Part shown: positions 22,833 through 36,700 of the stretch, piece by piece | Layout: every line of letters starts with the position of its first letter | Position numbering within the stretch: the first letter of the stretch is position 1 | Origin: Alentia gelatinosa | Taxonomy: Eukaryota; Annelida; Polychaeta; Phyllodocida; Polynoidae | Direction of reading: 5' to 3' | Length of the DNA: 64,000 nt | Assembly (NCBI GenBank): GCA_950022655.1 | Contig: OX465579.1 | Span: forward strand, 47,781,950-47,845,949 | Notes under the pieces: model-generated | Database searches by the model: none | What the model saw: only the letters and a program-made list of their open reading frames with translations | Told to the model about the DNA's origin: nothing | Position numbers and translations under genes: made by a program

Positions 22833-23051
22833 CTTGTTTGTTGGTTGGTTTGATTTAACGTCCAGTTAACCATTGCAGGTTCTCACCAGACTTTCTCTAG
22901 GTTCTTTTACACCACGAGGGTGGTGATCGAATCTATGTAATGAATTTAGGTAGAAATCTCACCCCTACACATTTACCGAGGTGGGAGTTCTTTTACTTTC
23001 CACACCACATAGACATGGTATGAGAAGGATGGCCTTTGATATAGCAGTAAA
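22833..23051 (-). mobile_element. 5'-truncated SINE with 11-bp target duplication
   Basis: TAACCTCCATA is present immediately left (22822-22832) and right (23052-23062), a perfect 11-bp target-site duplication. The insert begins with the SINE tail TTTGATTTAACGTCCAG on the plus strand and then shares GGGTGGTGATCGAATCTATG, CTCACCCCTACACATTTACC and GGTATGAGAAGGAT with the full-length copy at 62424-62741. The tRNA-like head is missing, so the element is read on the minus strand and is 5'-truncated, as expected from target-primed reverse transcription by a partner LINE. Confidence 0.9.
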
Positions 23052-23062
23052 TAACCTCCATA

Positions 23063-26000
23063 GCTTTCTTTGTAAATTCACATGCCCTAAACACCTGTAG
23101 GGATATAACTGGCACAATTAATGTGTAATGCCTGGGGTTATTTTGGTGTAACTTTTTCGTTGTACTGGAGGCCCCGGAGAGGTTCCGTCCTTGTGATCAA
23201 ACATCAATGCTTGGGGTTAGTTGCATTTTGTTATGTGGTTGGTAAATGTGTCTATTTCATCCTACAATGGGACGTGAAGCAAAGCCAGCGCAGCAGCGAG
23301 TCCCCTGAGATATCATATTCAGTTTTCAGGCTTTAACACGGCATTGCCAATGACCGCTTCGCGATGATGGAGAAGATTAGGATATCCCGGTATGTGGGTA
23401 GAGGGTGGCGACTTACCGCAGATCAATTGTAATCTGATGCTGATCGTAGGAGGATTACCTCTACCATGGACCGTTTTAATAAATAGGATCCAAGGTAGAC
23501 AGGTGGCCCGGCCCCAGATCCGGATAGCGGCCTCTGTATTGAGATCCTACCAAGCCCGGGAAGGTTATAAATCTCAATCTATCCGCACATGAATCATTGC
23601 CGACAGCTGCCTGCACGGCATGATCGTTACATCAGACGTTATTTCTCATCCTAAGGCCAAAAAAAAATTTCTGCTGTTTTTCTCCGGAGAAGAGGCTTAT
23701 CTATAGGAATATCATAAGAATGCGTTTGAATGATACTAAAGCACACATCTGCCTCATATAATGTACCAGATTTGACATTTCCTCAACAAAAAACCCTTCC
23801 ATGTAGTTTTCTATAAAAGAGGTTACTAATGCAATTACTTTTGCTCTGCAATTGAGTAATTTCCTTTTTTCCTTATCGTATTTTGATTACTACGAGCATG
23901 TATTCCTCGGAAATTAGGTTTCCCACTCTTCCCAAGAAAACATTCCTTGTGAGATTAGTGATCGGTGAGAATAAAATCTGACTAAAATCAGAAAGGCAAT
24001 CTACGGGAACGTAGATAAAACATTCCTTAGTTCTAAACGCAAAGATCCAGAACATCATACGGTTTAACTAATCATAATCCTAACACCATATTCCGTTTAC
24101 ATATCTACATGCACATTCAACTATTCTAATCAAATGACTAATGAAATCGAATATTACCCTAAAACCCTGTGCCGTCTGCTAACATGACCTTTTTGCCACG
24201 TAAGAACCAAGTTTGAATACCTCTACCATTCGATGAGCTTATCTCACAAGAGTATCTGTCGGTAAGCATCCATATAATATTTGATCTTTATAAATTTAAA
24301 TCTCATCAAATATATTGTGTGATAACATGTTGTATATTCAAACCTTAGACATTCATAATACAATACCCATCTATTTGCTGTCGGTCAACCATGAAACGTC
24401 ATCGTTATTCACGAAAACCCCATTCTAGAGAAATATGATTCCGACTTAAGCATGCTCTGAACCGTAATTTCACAGGCAAGATTATGAATACGCTACATTG
24501 TGATATGGTTCTATGCCATTTACGTCTTTCAAAGCAATCGAAATATAGTTTTATTGAGTTTAAGTTTGGGAAACTCCCATTGCCGTCATTATTTAACTAA
24601 ATGGAGCTTTTCTTCACTTAACAAAGTTCAGCGTTCCTGGAATAATTTAAATTTCCATCTTTCCCCTCCAATCAAGTACTAAATCCTATTGAAGTTAATG
24701 TTGGAAAGTCTTGCAGCCCATGGGATCAACATGAATCCTCTTGCTATGAAGTATAAATATTTTGTTGTATCCTTTTTTGTATGGGGAGGTAATATTTGGA
24801 AGGGCGGCTCAAAGTAAGATCGGCTAAAGGGACTTGCTTAGGATTGAGAAGGCATGTACAGTCTCTGACTAGCCTGTGATGGATGGGGCACAGAATCACA
24901 CCAAGCAGTTACATGGAAGGTTGGGGTGGTTCAGTGTTAAGGGCTGTAGAGGACCCGTAGCCTTTAAACCACAATTTGCAAGCGAAGCTCTGTAGCGGGC
25001 CAGAAGGCGGCTCCGAGCCTCCCTATCCCTGCACTTAAATCCCCAGCGGAGAGGAGCTCTAAAACACTTAACCCTCCCCACATATCAGCTATCGAGGTGC
25101 CCTGCATCTTTCATGGTCAGTCTACACCTCATTAATCTATATTCAAACCATTTGAATAGAAGATTACTACGATGATATGGCACGCAAATATGATCTTTAA
25201 ATCGAATACGGTGGCAACTTTATTGCCTGAAATGGAATTTTGTATCCACTTAGCGAGGTATTTCCTGTCATATTCGACAAATATGTTCCTAACAGGTCTT
25301 GGGACTTTATATGTAAATTCTGTATGGGAAGTGGTTTCATCCGTCTCCCGTCGTCATCGCGCGTTAATCGCCCTTTATATGCCAAGGGCCACGTAGCTAG
25401 CCCCGATAAATATGACATAGTTATGGTCAAAGTAGATGGCTGTATAAAAAAGGTTTTCTCCCTGAAGCTCTATGAACCATACCCCAAATCCCTTTTATAT
25501 TCCCAACTGTAATACCTGCAGTGAGGTCTGGACAAAATACAGCAACAATTCCAAACACATCCAATTTCCGCTCTATATCTCTAATGGAATGAAGATTTGA
25601 AGCCTAGAAGAAACCGAAAACTGGCAATCCTCTTAAGTCACTTGGTAAATACTGGGAAACATAACATAAAGCGAAAGACATGTTTGTCTTGGCCACATGT
25701 TTCTTTTTCTTCTCTCAAACCGAAGCAACAGGTTATTTAGTCCCACACGGAAGAGGAAGCACGAACCATTGATAACCCTGGGTGATTAACCATCTCGTTA
25801 ATTCATTTTAATTGAGATGAGTACTAGAATCTGTACCATAATCTGAGACACTTTAAAAAGTCATGATCTTAGAGGGGACGGACGATGGTAAATTAGATTG
25901 GTGATATTTGTGAGACGAGTCCTTCTGGTACGAGGACGGGCCTGCGCTGTGTTGTGAGCCACGGTTTTGCACGGACTCACTTTAAAAGTGACTCCAAATT

Positions 26001-26854
26001 GCCCCTTTAAACGGGAGCGCGCATGAAAGTGGTCGCCTTACTCGGAATATTTTACCAAAATTAAACAACGATAAATACATGCAGGGGATTATGATCAAAT
26101 TACCAGACGAATGCAATCTCAAATCCCATCAGACCTGTTAGCTCAGATGACCAAAATTATTACTCGTCTCAGCCTAGTGCAGTTTTAATTAGTTTATGCC
26201 AACATAAAAACGTAACACGTATTAAAAACCTCGCTGGTTCGGGTGGGATGGGACGCCCTTTCGGATGAATCAGCGCACACGTTGCTTCACTTTGCCTAAT
26301 TTCTTAATAATTTCTCACCAGCCTCTGGTGAATCGCTAGGTCTTTTGTTCCCACAAGTACAAAACCTTCTCGCACGACGACTTCGCCAATAGTCCCCTGC
26401 AGATACAAAATTCCGGAGATTCCTCGTTGCTATAAAGTTTAATTACGTTACACTAGCGCTGAATCTTAAAACAGTGTTTCTCCAATGAAATACCCACTCT
26501 ATTCTAATTAGGTTGCTGCATGGTAGTGGAAACCTAAATATAACATGTGTCTCATGAATGCAGTGCACTTAATGAATATGGAAAACGGAAGAAATTGATT
26601 TAACTAATTAGTCTTGCCTAATCATATCGCCATCTGTTTGGGGTCTCAGAATCAGTTTGATGGTTCATAGAATTAATGAGTCCGAGCTATGCTGTAGATA
26701 AAGATGTCGTTATGGTTATTGACAAAATAACAGACATATTCCTGAAGAGAATGTTGATATGCCTATAGGGTGTAAAAAAAATCCGGAAACTTTCTGTAAT
26801 CTAATTATTCCCACTCCAATCTGTAAAACGATGATAGTTTAATTCACAAAAAAA
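23063..26854. other. Intergenic sequence, no gene seen
   Basis: About 3.8 kb. Open frames (23121-23336, 23392-23592, 23873-24058, 24500-24682, 24896-25081, overlapping frames at 25172-25512) lack domains and splice context. No tandem repeats or element termini recognised. Confidence 0.4.
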
Positions 26855-26866
26855 GGGGGGGGGGGA
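26855..26866. repeat. Poly(G) tract after A-run
   Basis: A7 followed by G12. Confidence 0.9.
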
Positions 26867-26886
26867 TAACTAGACAACTGGCTTCC

Positions 26887-26921
26887 TCAACAGCGGTATG
26901 TCTCTGAGGTACCGCTGTTGA
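26887..26921. repeat. Perfect 12-bp inverted repeat (hairpin)
   Basis: TCAACAGCGGTA and TACCGCTGTTGA separated by 11 bases. Stable enough to form a hairpin. No T-run follows, so it is not a Pol III terminator context. Function unknown. Confidence 0.85.
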
Positions 26922-28099
26922 ATATGTACCCCTAGCAAGTAAAGCAATGTATGTGCATTTAGGTTTTTACACATTGGAGGCAGGTCGGCGTGTAAGGATA
27001 GGGGTATTATGGGGAAAACCATGCAGCAGATGAACACACAATTCCAGTGCCTATGATTGGGGGCCTGGTACGAGCACTGTGGTTATATGTCGTATAATGT
27101 CTCAACCACTAACCACCGTGAGACTCATGGGAAAGATGGTGGATCTGACAGAAGATGACATAGTTCCCTCACTGATGAATAAATACTCTCTTCAAGCATT
27201 TACTAACACTGCAGTCTTCGACTTCCCAAGTTGCCGCCCCTGGGGTCAGGTCCGATATGCCTTATCTCTACAGTAGATGTGCCACACCTACACCAATGAG
27301 TTCTCACTGGAAGAGAGTTAATCTGGTTGGCTCCTATTGCTGACAGCTGCTGAAAGAAAGATCAGGATCGCACTAATAGCGACGCTCGCATTGATGAATT
27401 ATTCCACAAGCTAGATTTCGGAGGTGACTGGTACTAGAGACATATTCAACCTGGTGTAGGTGGAGCCCATGTGATATTCAAGTAAGAGTGGTAATATCTC
27501 GATATACAGGAATAGGATATAGGATTTTAAAGGCATATATTTCAAACATTATAGAGTATACATATGAAAGTAAATCTATTGAAAGATAAAAGAATGCTGG
27601 ATTTATTATATGTAATTAATCGAATGAAACCCAATAGGGTTTTAGTAAGTCTAATAAAAAATAATTGCTAATATAAGATTATCGGATGGTTAATAGCAAT
27701 TGAAATATAAACACCAGTGGTGTCCCCGAGGTGCAGAGATTGGAATGATTGGAGAGTGACGTAAATATGTGAAAAAACATAACTAACTGGCCTAGCACGG
27801 ATACATACAGAATCAGGTATATATATGATGCCAAATAGGACGAAATTATTTACGCCTCAGGAGACTCATATACGTGAAGTTCAAACATACGTTTCATGGT
27901 GTGTATTTATCCAATTTTACACTATAAAGTCGTCAGCGCTCATCCTCTATTACCTAAGATGACATAGCATACGATCATCCCCTTTTATCATATACTGCTG
28001 ACGGCAGATATTAACTCTGATTATGCGTTATCCCCAGTATTTATATACACAGAAAAGTTTGGATTCTGCGCAGTCTCTTTTTTTCAGCTGTAAACAGCC
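26922..28099. other. Intergenic sequence, no gene seen
   Basis: AT-rich, short open frames only (27079-27276). Confidence 0.4.
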
Positions 28100-29130
28100 C
28101 ACGTGACAGGATTGAAGAAGGCCGTCGTCTGCGGGTGCGTCTCCGCAGCGTCTCTGGGGACAGGGATGAGCCTATTACGGCGGTCCTATTACAGGTGATG
28201 AACGACTCCTCGCAGACAAGGTCACCCTCTTGTATTCAGCCCTGATGCCTCTCGCTGACCTGGTCAAGGGTTGAGCCGACGCCCCGGCACCCTTATCCAT
28301 CCCCACCCCCACCCCGACCTTCTCCCTGAACCCTGGGGTATTATGGATATTTACTTTGAACTGTGAAGAACACCGGGCCCAGCCGTCACTGTCTGCTCCG
28401 TCTACCAGGCAATGGGTTCCCTGAAGAAATATTTAGACAGAGATCAAGGTCGGTGCATTGAGAGGAAATCGGGAATTACCTATTCATGACTTCTCCGACT
28501 CGGCTTGAATTTGTGTAGACTGCACATTCAGGGAGTGTGTGTGCACCTCGCTGCCGTAGGCGGACGGGAAGGAATCGGTACCTTCTGAGTAAACCAGAAT
28601 CGGTTCTCGTACCCTGCCACGACCTCCCCTCAACGGCGCACATTGGCCCACCCAAAGTCACTCTTTCATTTCTATCAGCAAGAGAGATGACCTTCTCCCG
28701 CCCGTCTGACGACAGCGACCCCTAGCGGCGTCGCCGCGGGGGCAGATCCGTAACGCGCGTGCTCCGGCACGTCGCACTTCCGGTAGGGACGCCACCTGCC
28801 GTCAACTGGGGTCGTCACTCGCTATTCAACGCGCCTCACATGACGTTGAACCCTCCATGGCCCAGCTTCTCCCCCCACACCTCATTCCTCCTGAAACTCC
28901 TCTCTGCTGCTCCATTCCCCCAGCCTGTCGTCGCCAAGTGGTCTGATCGTCATGACACCCCGACCCCAGGCCGCCGCGCAGTCTCTCTAATCCCGGCCCT
29001 CTGTGAGCCACGTCCGGCCTTACAGCGGACAATACCGGGCGTCTATCGGCGGCGAGCAGCTCCTGTGAGCCGCGAGCAGCTCACGCCGTCAGAACCCGCT
29101 CGCGTCTGATTGGGTTTAGCCGACAAGAGG
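28100..29130. promoter_or_regulatory. CG-rich island, possible promoter region
   Basis: About 1 kb that is clearly richer in C, G and CpG than the flanks, with GCGGCGTCGCCGCGGGGGC near 28726, ACGCGCGTGCTCCGG and CGGCGGCGAGCAGC. Overlapping open frames on both strands (28476-28725, 28759-29109, 28826-29032) are as expected for stop-poor CG-rich DNA and none is recognisable. A CCAAT word lies on the minus strand near 29110. No start site or exon could be fixed. It could be an unmethylated promoter island or an older CG-rich repeat. Confidence 0.35.
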
Positions 29131-32100
29131 GATGCGACAGGCGGAACGGGCAGAGGTGTAGGATTCATTGTTGAGGTACTCATAGAAGGTGCCTTAGAAT
29201 GTAGAAATGAGATCGACTCTGAGCTGCTCAATCAAAGACAGGAGGGTTTGGGGTTTATCATGAGTTGTTAAAAGTACATGACAACTCGCAAGTTTGTTTT
29301 TATAGATTTGGCTCATTGGTTTTGTCCTGATCCTGCACCAACTTCCCTTCAATATAACATAAATGTTTTCTACTGCACACAGTACAGTTATTATCACCTA
29401 TACTATTAGACATATTTACCTAGAAATAGTATACACACGAATGTATAGCTATATAGATTTGGCTTATAGATGGCACATCAGCCAGGTCATATCATTTAGA
29501 GGTCAAATTGACCAATTACATGGAAGGGAGACAGAGAGTGCAGTGAATTGTCACTAGGTACGTGCAGGTACATGCCCGACATGCTTCACACTTTTGTTCA
29601 CATTCCACATTTGTTGTTCAATTTTACTATTTCGTGTACAGTTCAGCTCTATTCTGTAGTTTCTCTCTTCCCCGTACCATCCCACTCTTTTGTGTGCAGT
29701 CTCACTCTTTTGTTTGACCTTTTCGTGGTCCGTTTCTTTGCTACTTGTAGATCATGCTACCTGATGCTAGGTGTTGTGACCTCTTTAGTATATTTGATTG
29801 CTGTGAATAGATTTCTCTGAGGTGAGCAAGCCACCAGAGATAACCCTGATTAAAAGAGAATTTTAGACTAAAAACCCCAATCAAAACAGCATCGTGAACT
29901 TTTCACACAATGTGGCATTTCAGCCCTCCTAAATTCAAGTCGATGGAAACATTGCTTCCATAAAACTCTGCAGTATGGGACCCTTGCTGACCTTCGCCTT
30001 CGCACTCTACCCTGAGGGGCAAAGCTAATTTCTCTGCAAGCCGAGTACGCTACAAGCTCCCAGCATCACGTCAGGAGGGAATGCATCACTTTTTGGGTTT
30101 CTGGCATCAGAGAGATGCTAGGCAAATACACACAGTTTGACCTTTTAGTTGTGAAGCTTCAAAACAGGCATGCAAACCTGGAATAGAGGAGAGTGTGATG
30201 CGATGAGATGAAAGCACGCAGACGGCTTGATCACCACCTCCTGGAATGTCCACAAAACGCGACACCTTTCCCAACCAGAAAACGAAGCTTCCGCCGATAC
30301 GGGCAGCCTGCATCAATAGCTATTGTTTCCAGGGCAACCGAGGAATCTCTAATTCTAGAGCCTGCCCTGGAAAGCAGCCTTGCTCTAAGGAACATGGAGT
30401 GCTTAGATTCATGTTTTCAAAAAAGTTAAGCATTCTAGAATATTTCAGCTATCATACGGAGACAGTGCTGTCAGCTAAAATGGCTATACTAGAGATTAAC
30501 GAAATCCGAAATGATTGGCAATTGCTTCTACTTGCTTCCTCTTGATCCTCAGCAAATACAACTGTGGGATATGGTGATTCCGGACTTCAGTAATTGAAGG
30601 CTGGAATGGTAAATACAACCCACCACCAGTAATCATCAGGCGGATAATGAAAATAAGGCAAGACGTACTATGAGCAACTGAGACCCGCTCACAATCACCA
30701 GCAACCCCGCCGTGGATCACCCGTCAGTTACGAATTACTCCACGAGGAGGCGCTGCGGTCGTATTTAGAGAACAAACCAGAATCAGTGCTTTAGTCACCG
30801 CAGGCTTTCATTCTTGGGGAAGAGGGAGGAGGTGGAGCGATGGTCGGAACAGGGCAGTTTTCGGATGTGGTCTTGTTTGGAATCACACGGCGGTCCAAAG
30901 CTGGTCTCGGTTGGACACGGTCTAGAATCGCTGGATCTCCAGAAAGTAGGGTTGCGGGCGTCGGTCTGGGGTCCAGACGAGGTCTCACGGGACCCGTGCT
31001 CGTCACCCATGGTAGATATAGACGAAGCGACCAGAGGATCTCCACCCCAACCTCCGACAACGAGAGTGTAGCGATCAATAAGGCAGCTTTAGGGCATACT
31101 GGACAAACCGCGGCACGAATAATTTAACGTGGCCGTTCAGCCTGTAAAGGTTGACCCACACAATCCCCAACACACACACGCAACTACACGAATGTATCAT
31201 ATATAAGGGCTAATGGCAATGCTGGTTAAATATTATCTTTGGTGGTTATCAAAAGTGAAGTCAATAAGTTACAAAGTATGTGCATATACATAATTATTCA
31301 TGTTTTGATACATAATCACTCCTGATTACCAAACTAAGTAATAGTATGGGGAAATTCGTCAACAAATACTTCGTCCACAGCATATACCAATTGCTAAATA
31401 TTGATAGACCTCTTTCTATAAAGGACCTTTTCAAGTCATGTTTTCAAATCTCTGAGCGTTCTATTTCCAAATAGATGGAGAGCCTCTATGGATCTAAGAG
31501 TATTTTAACGTGTTTTTCACATGTTATAACAGACTAGCACTATTTTCAACATAGACGCTCAGCACCACTCCCCTGCTTTATCATGTGGAAAATACCCTGA
31601 TGACTTAATATACAGGAGAATAACATTATTTTAGAGAGGACCGTGGCATCCACCTAAGCGGATGGAAAAAAGGCACTTAACGCTTCAGCTATATGCTATT
31701 ACGCTTGATACGTTTAGCTTTTTTCACAGATATGTAAAAATGCCACTCGACTCATACGCTTACATATCTATATGCAATTTTCCCGCTGAAAGAGTAAATA
31801 AAAAAACACAGTTCAGCAAGACTAGTGAGTACTGATCACACACTACGCTTGGTCTACAGCATGCATGGTCTGCATCAGACTAGACTGTTAACATCTATGT
31901 GTTGTGTGTATATGGTCTATGTTAATGAATTGCCATTCTACAGTTAAGAAAATGATTCTTTTACCATGTTCAATGGCGAAATGAGGTTTTGAGTATTTAT
32001 CCATGTTTTTCAATGACTGACAGGTTCTGGTTGTATTGGGTGTTTATGTAAACTCTACACACCACTGGTTTAACAGCATCTCTGATGGCCATAGAATGAC

Positions 32101-32512
32101 CAAGTGCAACGAGAATGATAAACGTTTAGGTCCGCTTCACATGACATGGCAGTAACCGATCTGAATACAAAAGAGTGGGAAGGGCTTCTATAAGCGTTTT
32201 TGATCAAATCACTAAAGCAAATTTGATATTACTACTAAAACTACCGATCAGGAGGATATTGAAGACTAAAAAAAGAAACCAATAAGTTTTGGTCAAAGTT
32301 GTCATTCTCCACGAGTTTGATGCGGAGCGATATAAACGAAGCGCCAGCTGAGTGAATATCATGCAGCATTCAAACGAGTTGGAGGACGACTTCTTTGACC
32401 GAAATGAGTTGCTTTCTGTATTCATCTCACCCCTGTACACACGAAAAGAATGGGTGACACACAGGATATAGACCATGAAGAATGGACTGCAATACTCGTA
32501 GGGGCATTGAGA
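29131..32512. other. Intergenic sequence, no gene seen
   Basis: Contains two copies of CTCACTCTTTTGT-type words about 25 bp apart near 29685-29715, and mutually overlapping open frames on both strands at 30791-31127 that show no domain. No element termini recognised. Confidence 0.4.
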
Positions 32513-32579
32513 ACGAGTTCCCAATTTTAAGTCTGTGGGAAAAAAATACCAGGGGTGAGATAAAGTTTTTACAGACATA
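32513..32579. repeat. Fragment of the 3092-4092 fold-back family
   Basis: ACGAGTTCCCAATTTTAAG, then GTCTGTGG, an A-run, CCAGGGGTGAGATAAA and ACAGACATA follow in the same order as the right arm at 4041-4110. Only the terminal part is present. Confidence 0.75.
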
Positions 32580-33067
32580 AAGGGAGAAGGGAGAGTGTAG
32601 TTTATTTAGAAAATCCGATAGAGAAAAAACGCAATATTGAATTTTGTTTTGAACAGTGATTCCATGAACTTTGGGATACATTATGAATTGGACACATGAG
32701 AATTTTATTTTTTTAATCAAGCTAGTTTCGAACTTGATCTGAAAAGGAATGCCCCCTACCCGTGGCCCCCTACCCCGCCAAGTCGATTGAGAGCAATGTC
32801 CCCTGGAATGTCGGGCCGCGCGATGATTCACCTTCTATATATGGTTGAGGTCAGTGAGCCTAATTTATACTGACTGGCTATATAGAGCATACTATGAGGT
32901 TGGACTAACTGCAAGTGATCTATACTATAGTTGGGTCATTAGTGGGAAGCCCCCCCACTCCCGGGTCCAGCAAGCGGATGTACCACTCCCAATTACCAGT
33001 TGTAAATCACCTGTTTGCACTACATTGAAGACGTCCGCGAACTCCCTGAATAAAGCGAGGGTACCTT
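32580..33067. other. Intergenic sequence, no gene seen
   Basis: Open frames 32427-32831 (minus) and 32845-33072 (plus) are not recognisable; the former runs through the fold-back fragment. Confidence 0.4.
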
Positions 33068-33400
33068 CCTAAAAATGTATTGTTTCTATTACATGTCCTG
33101 TGCTACACATAGGATTTTGTATGTGATGTATGTATTGTATTAAACCTGCTTTATCACTCTCGTATTGCACGGGTTGTGTTACATGCATTTAGTGCATGTG
33201 TTGTATTTTCTTACAAGCGTCACAATATGTACTGTTATACATGTGGCTTATCGCATGTGCTATATTGCATGTGTCATATCATATGCTGCCTTACACGTGT
33301 TCTGATGCGTAAGCTTTATGGCAAAATGATGTATTACGCGTCGTTTTGCTTTATTACAGATGCTTCATTTCACATGTTGCATTACATATGGACACGTACT
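33068..33400. repeat. Degenerate TACATGTG/TATTGCATGTG minisatellite
   Basis: The words TTACATG, GCATGTG, TGTGTTGTATT, ATACATGTGG, TATTGCATGTGT and TTACACGTGT recur at roughly 20-30 bp spacing, all T/G-rich on the plus strand. Too decayed for a precise unit. Three overlapping plus-strand open frames at 33176-33600 are a by-product. Confidence 0.5.
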
Positions 33401-33708
33401 ACTCATTCAGCACTCTTTCCATATTCAGAGGCCTGGCACACAATTGGCAGCGACGTTGTTTGTATTTCCTTATCAGATGTTCTTTTACTCTAGAATTCTA
33501 TCTGGCGCCTATTCTTGTAAATATGGCTTCGGAGGCACAGTTTAAATGGACTGTCTGTCGCCTGCGCATTGTGCAATGGCAGGTCCAGGCGTTCCATTAA
33601 AGCATGTGCTGCACTCGATTCTGAAGGCAGAGCACAGAACTGTGGTACTTTAACATCTGCTGCTGACAGGTTGATTCAAAGAAAGAACTAGGCAAATACC
33701 CCCATCAT

Positions 33709-33710
<2 letters not shown>

Positions 33711-33777
<67 letters not shown>

Positions 33778-33789
33778 GTGTGTGTGTGA
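33711..33789. repeat. (TA)32 followed by (TG)n microsatellite
   Basis: Uninterrupted TA to 33774, then GTTGTGTGTGTGTG. Confidence 0.96.
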
Positions 33790-36700
33790 ATAACAGGAAG
33801 TGTGTGCCTTCCTGTTTGTGAGCCCACAACCGAGTCATACGTGGTGGGATGGGAGATTACACAAAAATAAGGTATCGCAACCTATGCTGGGGAAGAACAT
33901 CCTTGGGTTTTGTAACCTCTGGTGGGGTCTTTGGGCAATCCATGTAAGTCTCATAATTATGATTTAAAAAGGAGCGTGGCTGTCTCATTTCCTGGTGGTA
34001 TTGGCATCAACACCTGTCTGAAAGGTTTTGTGACTCGTGTTCCTTTAAATCCGGGAATCACGCGATTAATGCAACCATCCTCCGTCAAAAAGAGCGACAC
34101 ATTTTAAATCTATCTTACATATACTTTTCGTTGATTTCTTAATATTCAAACTTGTGTGACCTTCTGATGATCACACTCCAGTTTAAGTGACTAACATGAG
34201 TCTAGGTTCTGACAGGCGTAGGCCGGCCCGATTTCAGGATTCCAAACGTGTCTCCGTACAGGAGCAGAGAATAAATATGGAAGATACTGCTGTCTGCAGA
34301 CGGCATGCAGATACAAAGTGGGAAAAACAGGAAGCCACCCGTCCGACTTCAAAGATCCGGCCTTGCTGAGGCAAATCCTTTGAATCTGCAAACATGCCGT
34401 TTTACTAAGCCTCTCATAATGCCGTTCTCAGGAAGGTGTATAAGTTCTGTGCCAGGCAATATAGGGAAAACGAGTTCCCTACAAATTCTCTTTCAAAACT
34501 TGATATAAAAAGGTCCATTTCACTGCATTAGTGTAGAGGGATTTTTTTTCACTACCCCCTCCTCCTCCACCCTGCTAGCGGTGATATTACCTTGCTGAGG
34601 AGAGGGATGATCCGTTGTCCAAAGCAATGTCCTGGCACGTTCACTTTTCCCAATTATACAACTCGGTTACTATTGAGATTCACCGTAAAGTCGATATTAT
34701 ATTGCCATAAAGGGCCTTTCTTATAAGATATTATATCCAAAATAACTTTTTATTGTTTTGAAATTTCAAATTTATTATATATTCACCTGAGACCGAGGCG
34801 TTGAGGCATTGAGACATGCAAACTATACTCCATAAATGGCTTCCTTTCCTAACCTACAAGTCCATTCCGAATGCCCTGATCCTCGTCCGTCCGACAATTG
34901 ACGACTGGCTGATGTCAATATACCATAAGGGACCCTATTGTGAGGGAGGCAGTGTAGGCGGGGCACAGTAAATGGTGGCCAGCGGGCAGCTACATCCCAT
35001 CAAGCGCAACGCTTCGTCAGCTCAACCCACCGAAAACAGACAGGCGATTTTGCGGCACACTCGGACATAACATCATCACAGTAGCAACTGCTCGTGCTGG
35101 TACTATCTCTTGGTAAAAGTTTAATCAACTACCCGCTCTAATGCCCACTGGTAGGGTTACCCCATCCCATCGCAACAATTACCGGTTGGAGAGTGCCGCG
35201 CATCAAACCTTTACACTACAGTTCATTATATTTTATGGATATAGTGGGAGAGCGCCCGAGATAACTAGCGAACTATATCTGATAAAATATCTAAAAAGAA
35301 ATATTCACTTTATACGAAAGAACAGGGTAAATATGGAGTACATTCCTTCAATAGTGGGAGTATAATATCTTCACCGTCTACTACAACTGCGAAAACAACA
35401 CTCCTCAACACACACAACATACATACATTGTGGCAGGTGCAGGCGCGAGCCAACACGCAGGGTCATTTGTTTTTCACGTCCCTCACTTATGGTGCCTTTT
35501 ATCCAGAAGGTACAGGAGTCACAATGGTACAAGAGCATCAGGGAAGGCTATGTAGTGGGTGTAACCTTCCGGTCCACCATGTTTTCCTCGCGACTGAGTA
35601 GAACAAAAGAAGCCTGGCAGTGTCCTGTTATGAGGATTGTCGGAGACTGGGGAAAAGGTGTGAAGAACACCAGTGTGAGATACATTTAGCACAATGTGTG
35701 ATACCACTTATCACATCCAAAGCTGATGATTGTTTGTACTCTTTATTCTGTAAAAACCGGAACCATTCAAACCACACTTATATATGAAGGAGATAACAAA
35801 TATTGTGGGACATTAATCTGGTAAAATGTCAACACCACTCACGCCTTCCCGCACATGCGCCATTGCCTTAGCACTGTCTGGGCGCTTTCCGGGTGTTTTG
35901 TTTGTGAATCACTTTGTTTCGTTGTGCTACGTCACATTGTTATTTCCTGTTATTATATGGTATATGTCTTAATATGTTTCAATTGCATCACGTTGATTAC
36001 CACTGCAGTAAATTCCCACGTGCGTGGGCCACCCTCCGTTGCGGCTAACAGTGTCACCTTTGGCAGGATGTACACAAACACAAGGTGAAATTAAACATTT
36101 GATAGAGGGAACCGTCCCGAGCAAATGTAAACTTGATTCTGGATCAGAATGGGTGTCTTTAGTCTGAAATCAGAACCTAACCTATTATGTGCTAGGGCTA
36201 TCCTAACTTTAGACCCAAGACTTGCCGAGAACGTCCTCGTCAGTAATTCTAGTTCTAAAGGGTTGAACCCTATTACCCCAAATAAGAGACATCAACCACC
36301 TGTATGCATGGTGATGATCCGATAGTTATCGAGCAGACAATAAGCCGTATGCTCCTCTTTGGCTAAATCCCCTATGAGCGCATGTCTGTATATCTCCACA
36401 TATTCATAGGTAGGCCTTGTACTGGCCGCAGTGGTAAAGGGTGTGCGGGTTGAAGGCCAAGGGCAGTAGCCACCTGTTTGTAGCCAGAGTCTGTGATTGA
36501 TCGGAGTCCTGGTGACGGCCGGCGCCTGCCCCGCTTTGCGGTGATTGCCAAGGTCAAGTTGTGGCGCTTTGGCGGCAGCCAACAACATAATAGCGCCCTC
36601 TATATCCCAGTCATCCATCTTTATCCGCCGCATCCTTTTTGTAAAGGGGAAATCGGGTACGGAACATCGTCTTATTTCCATGTGAATCCCTATTTCAGCT

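Noticed and set aside
28759..29109. 116-codon frame in the CG-rich island
   Set aside because: Stops are rare in CG-rich DNA, frames are open on both strands, and the peptide is Pro/Arg/Ser-rich without a domain.
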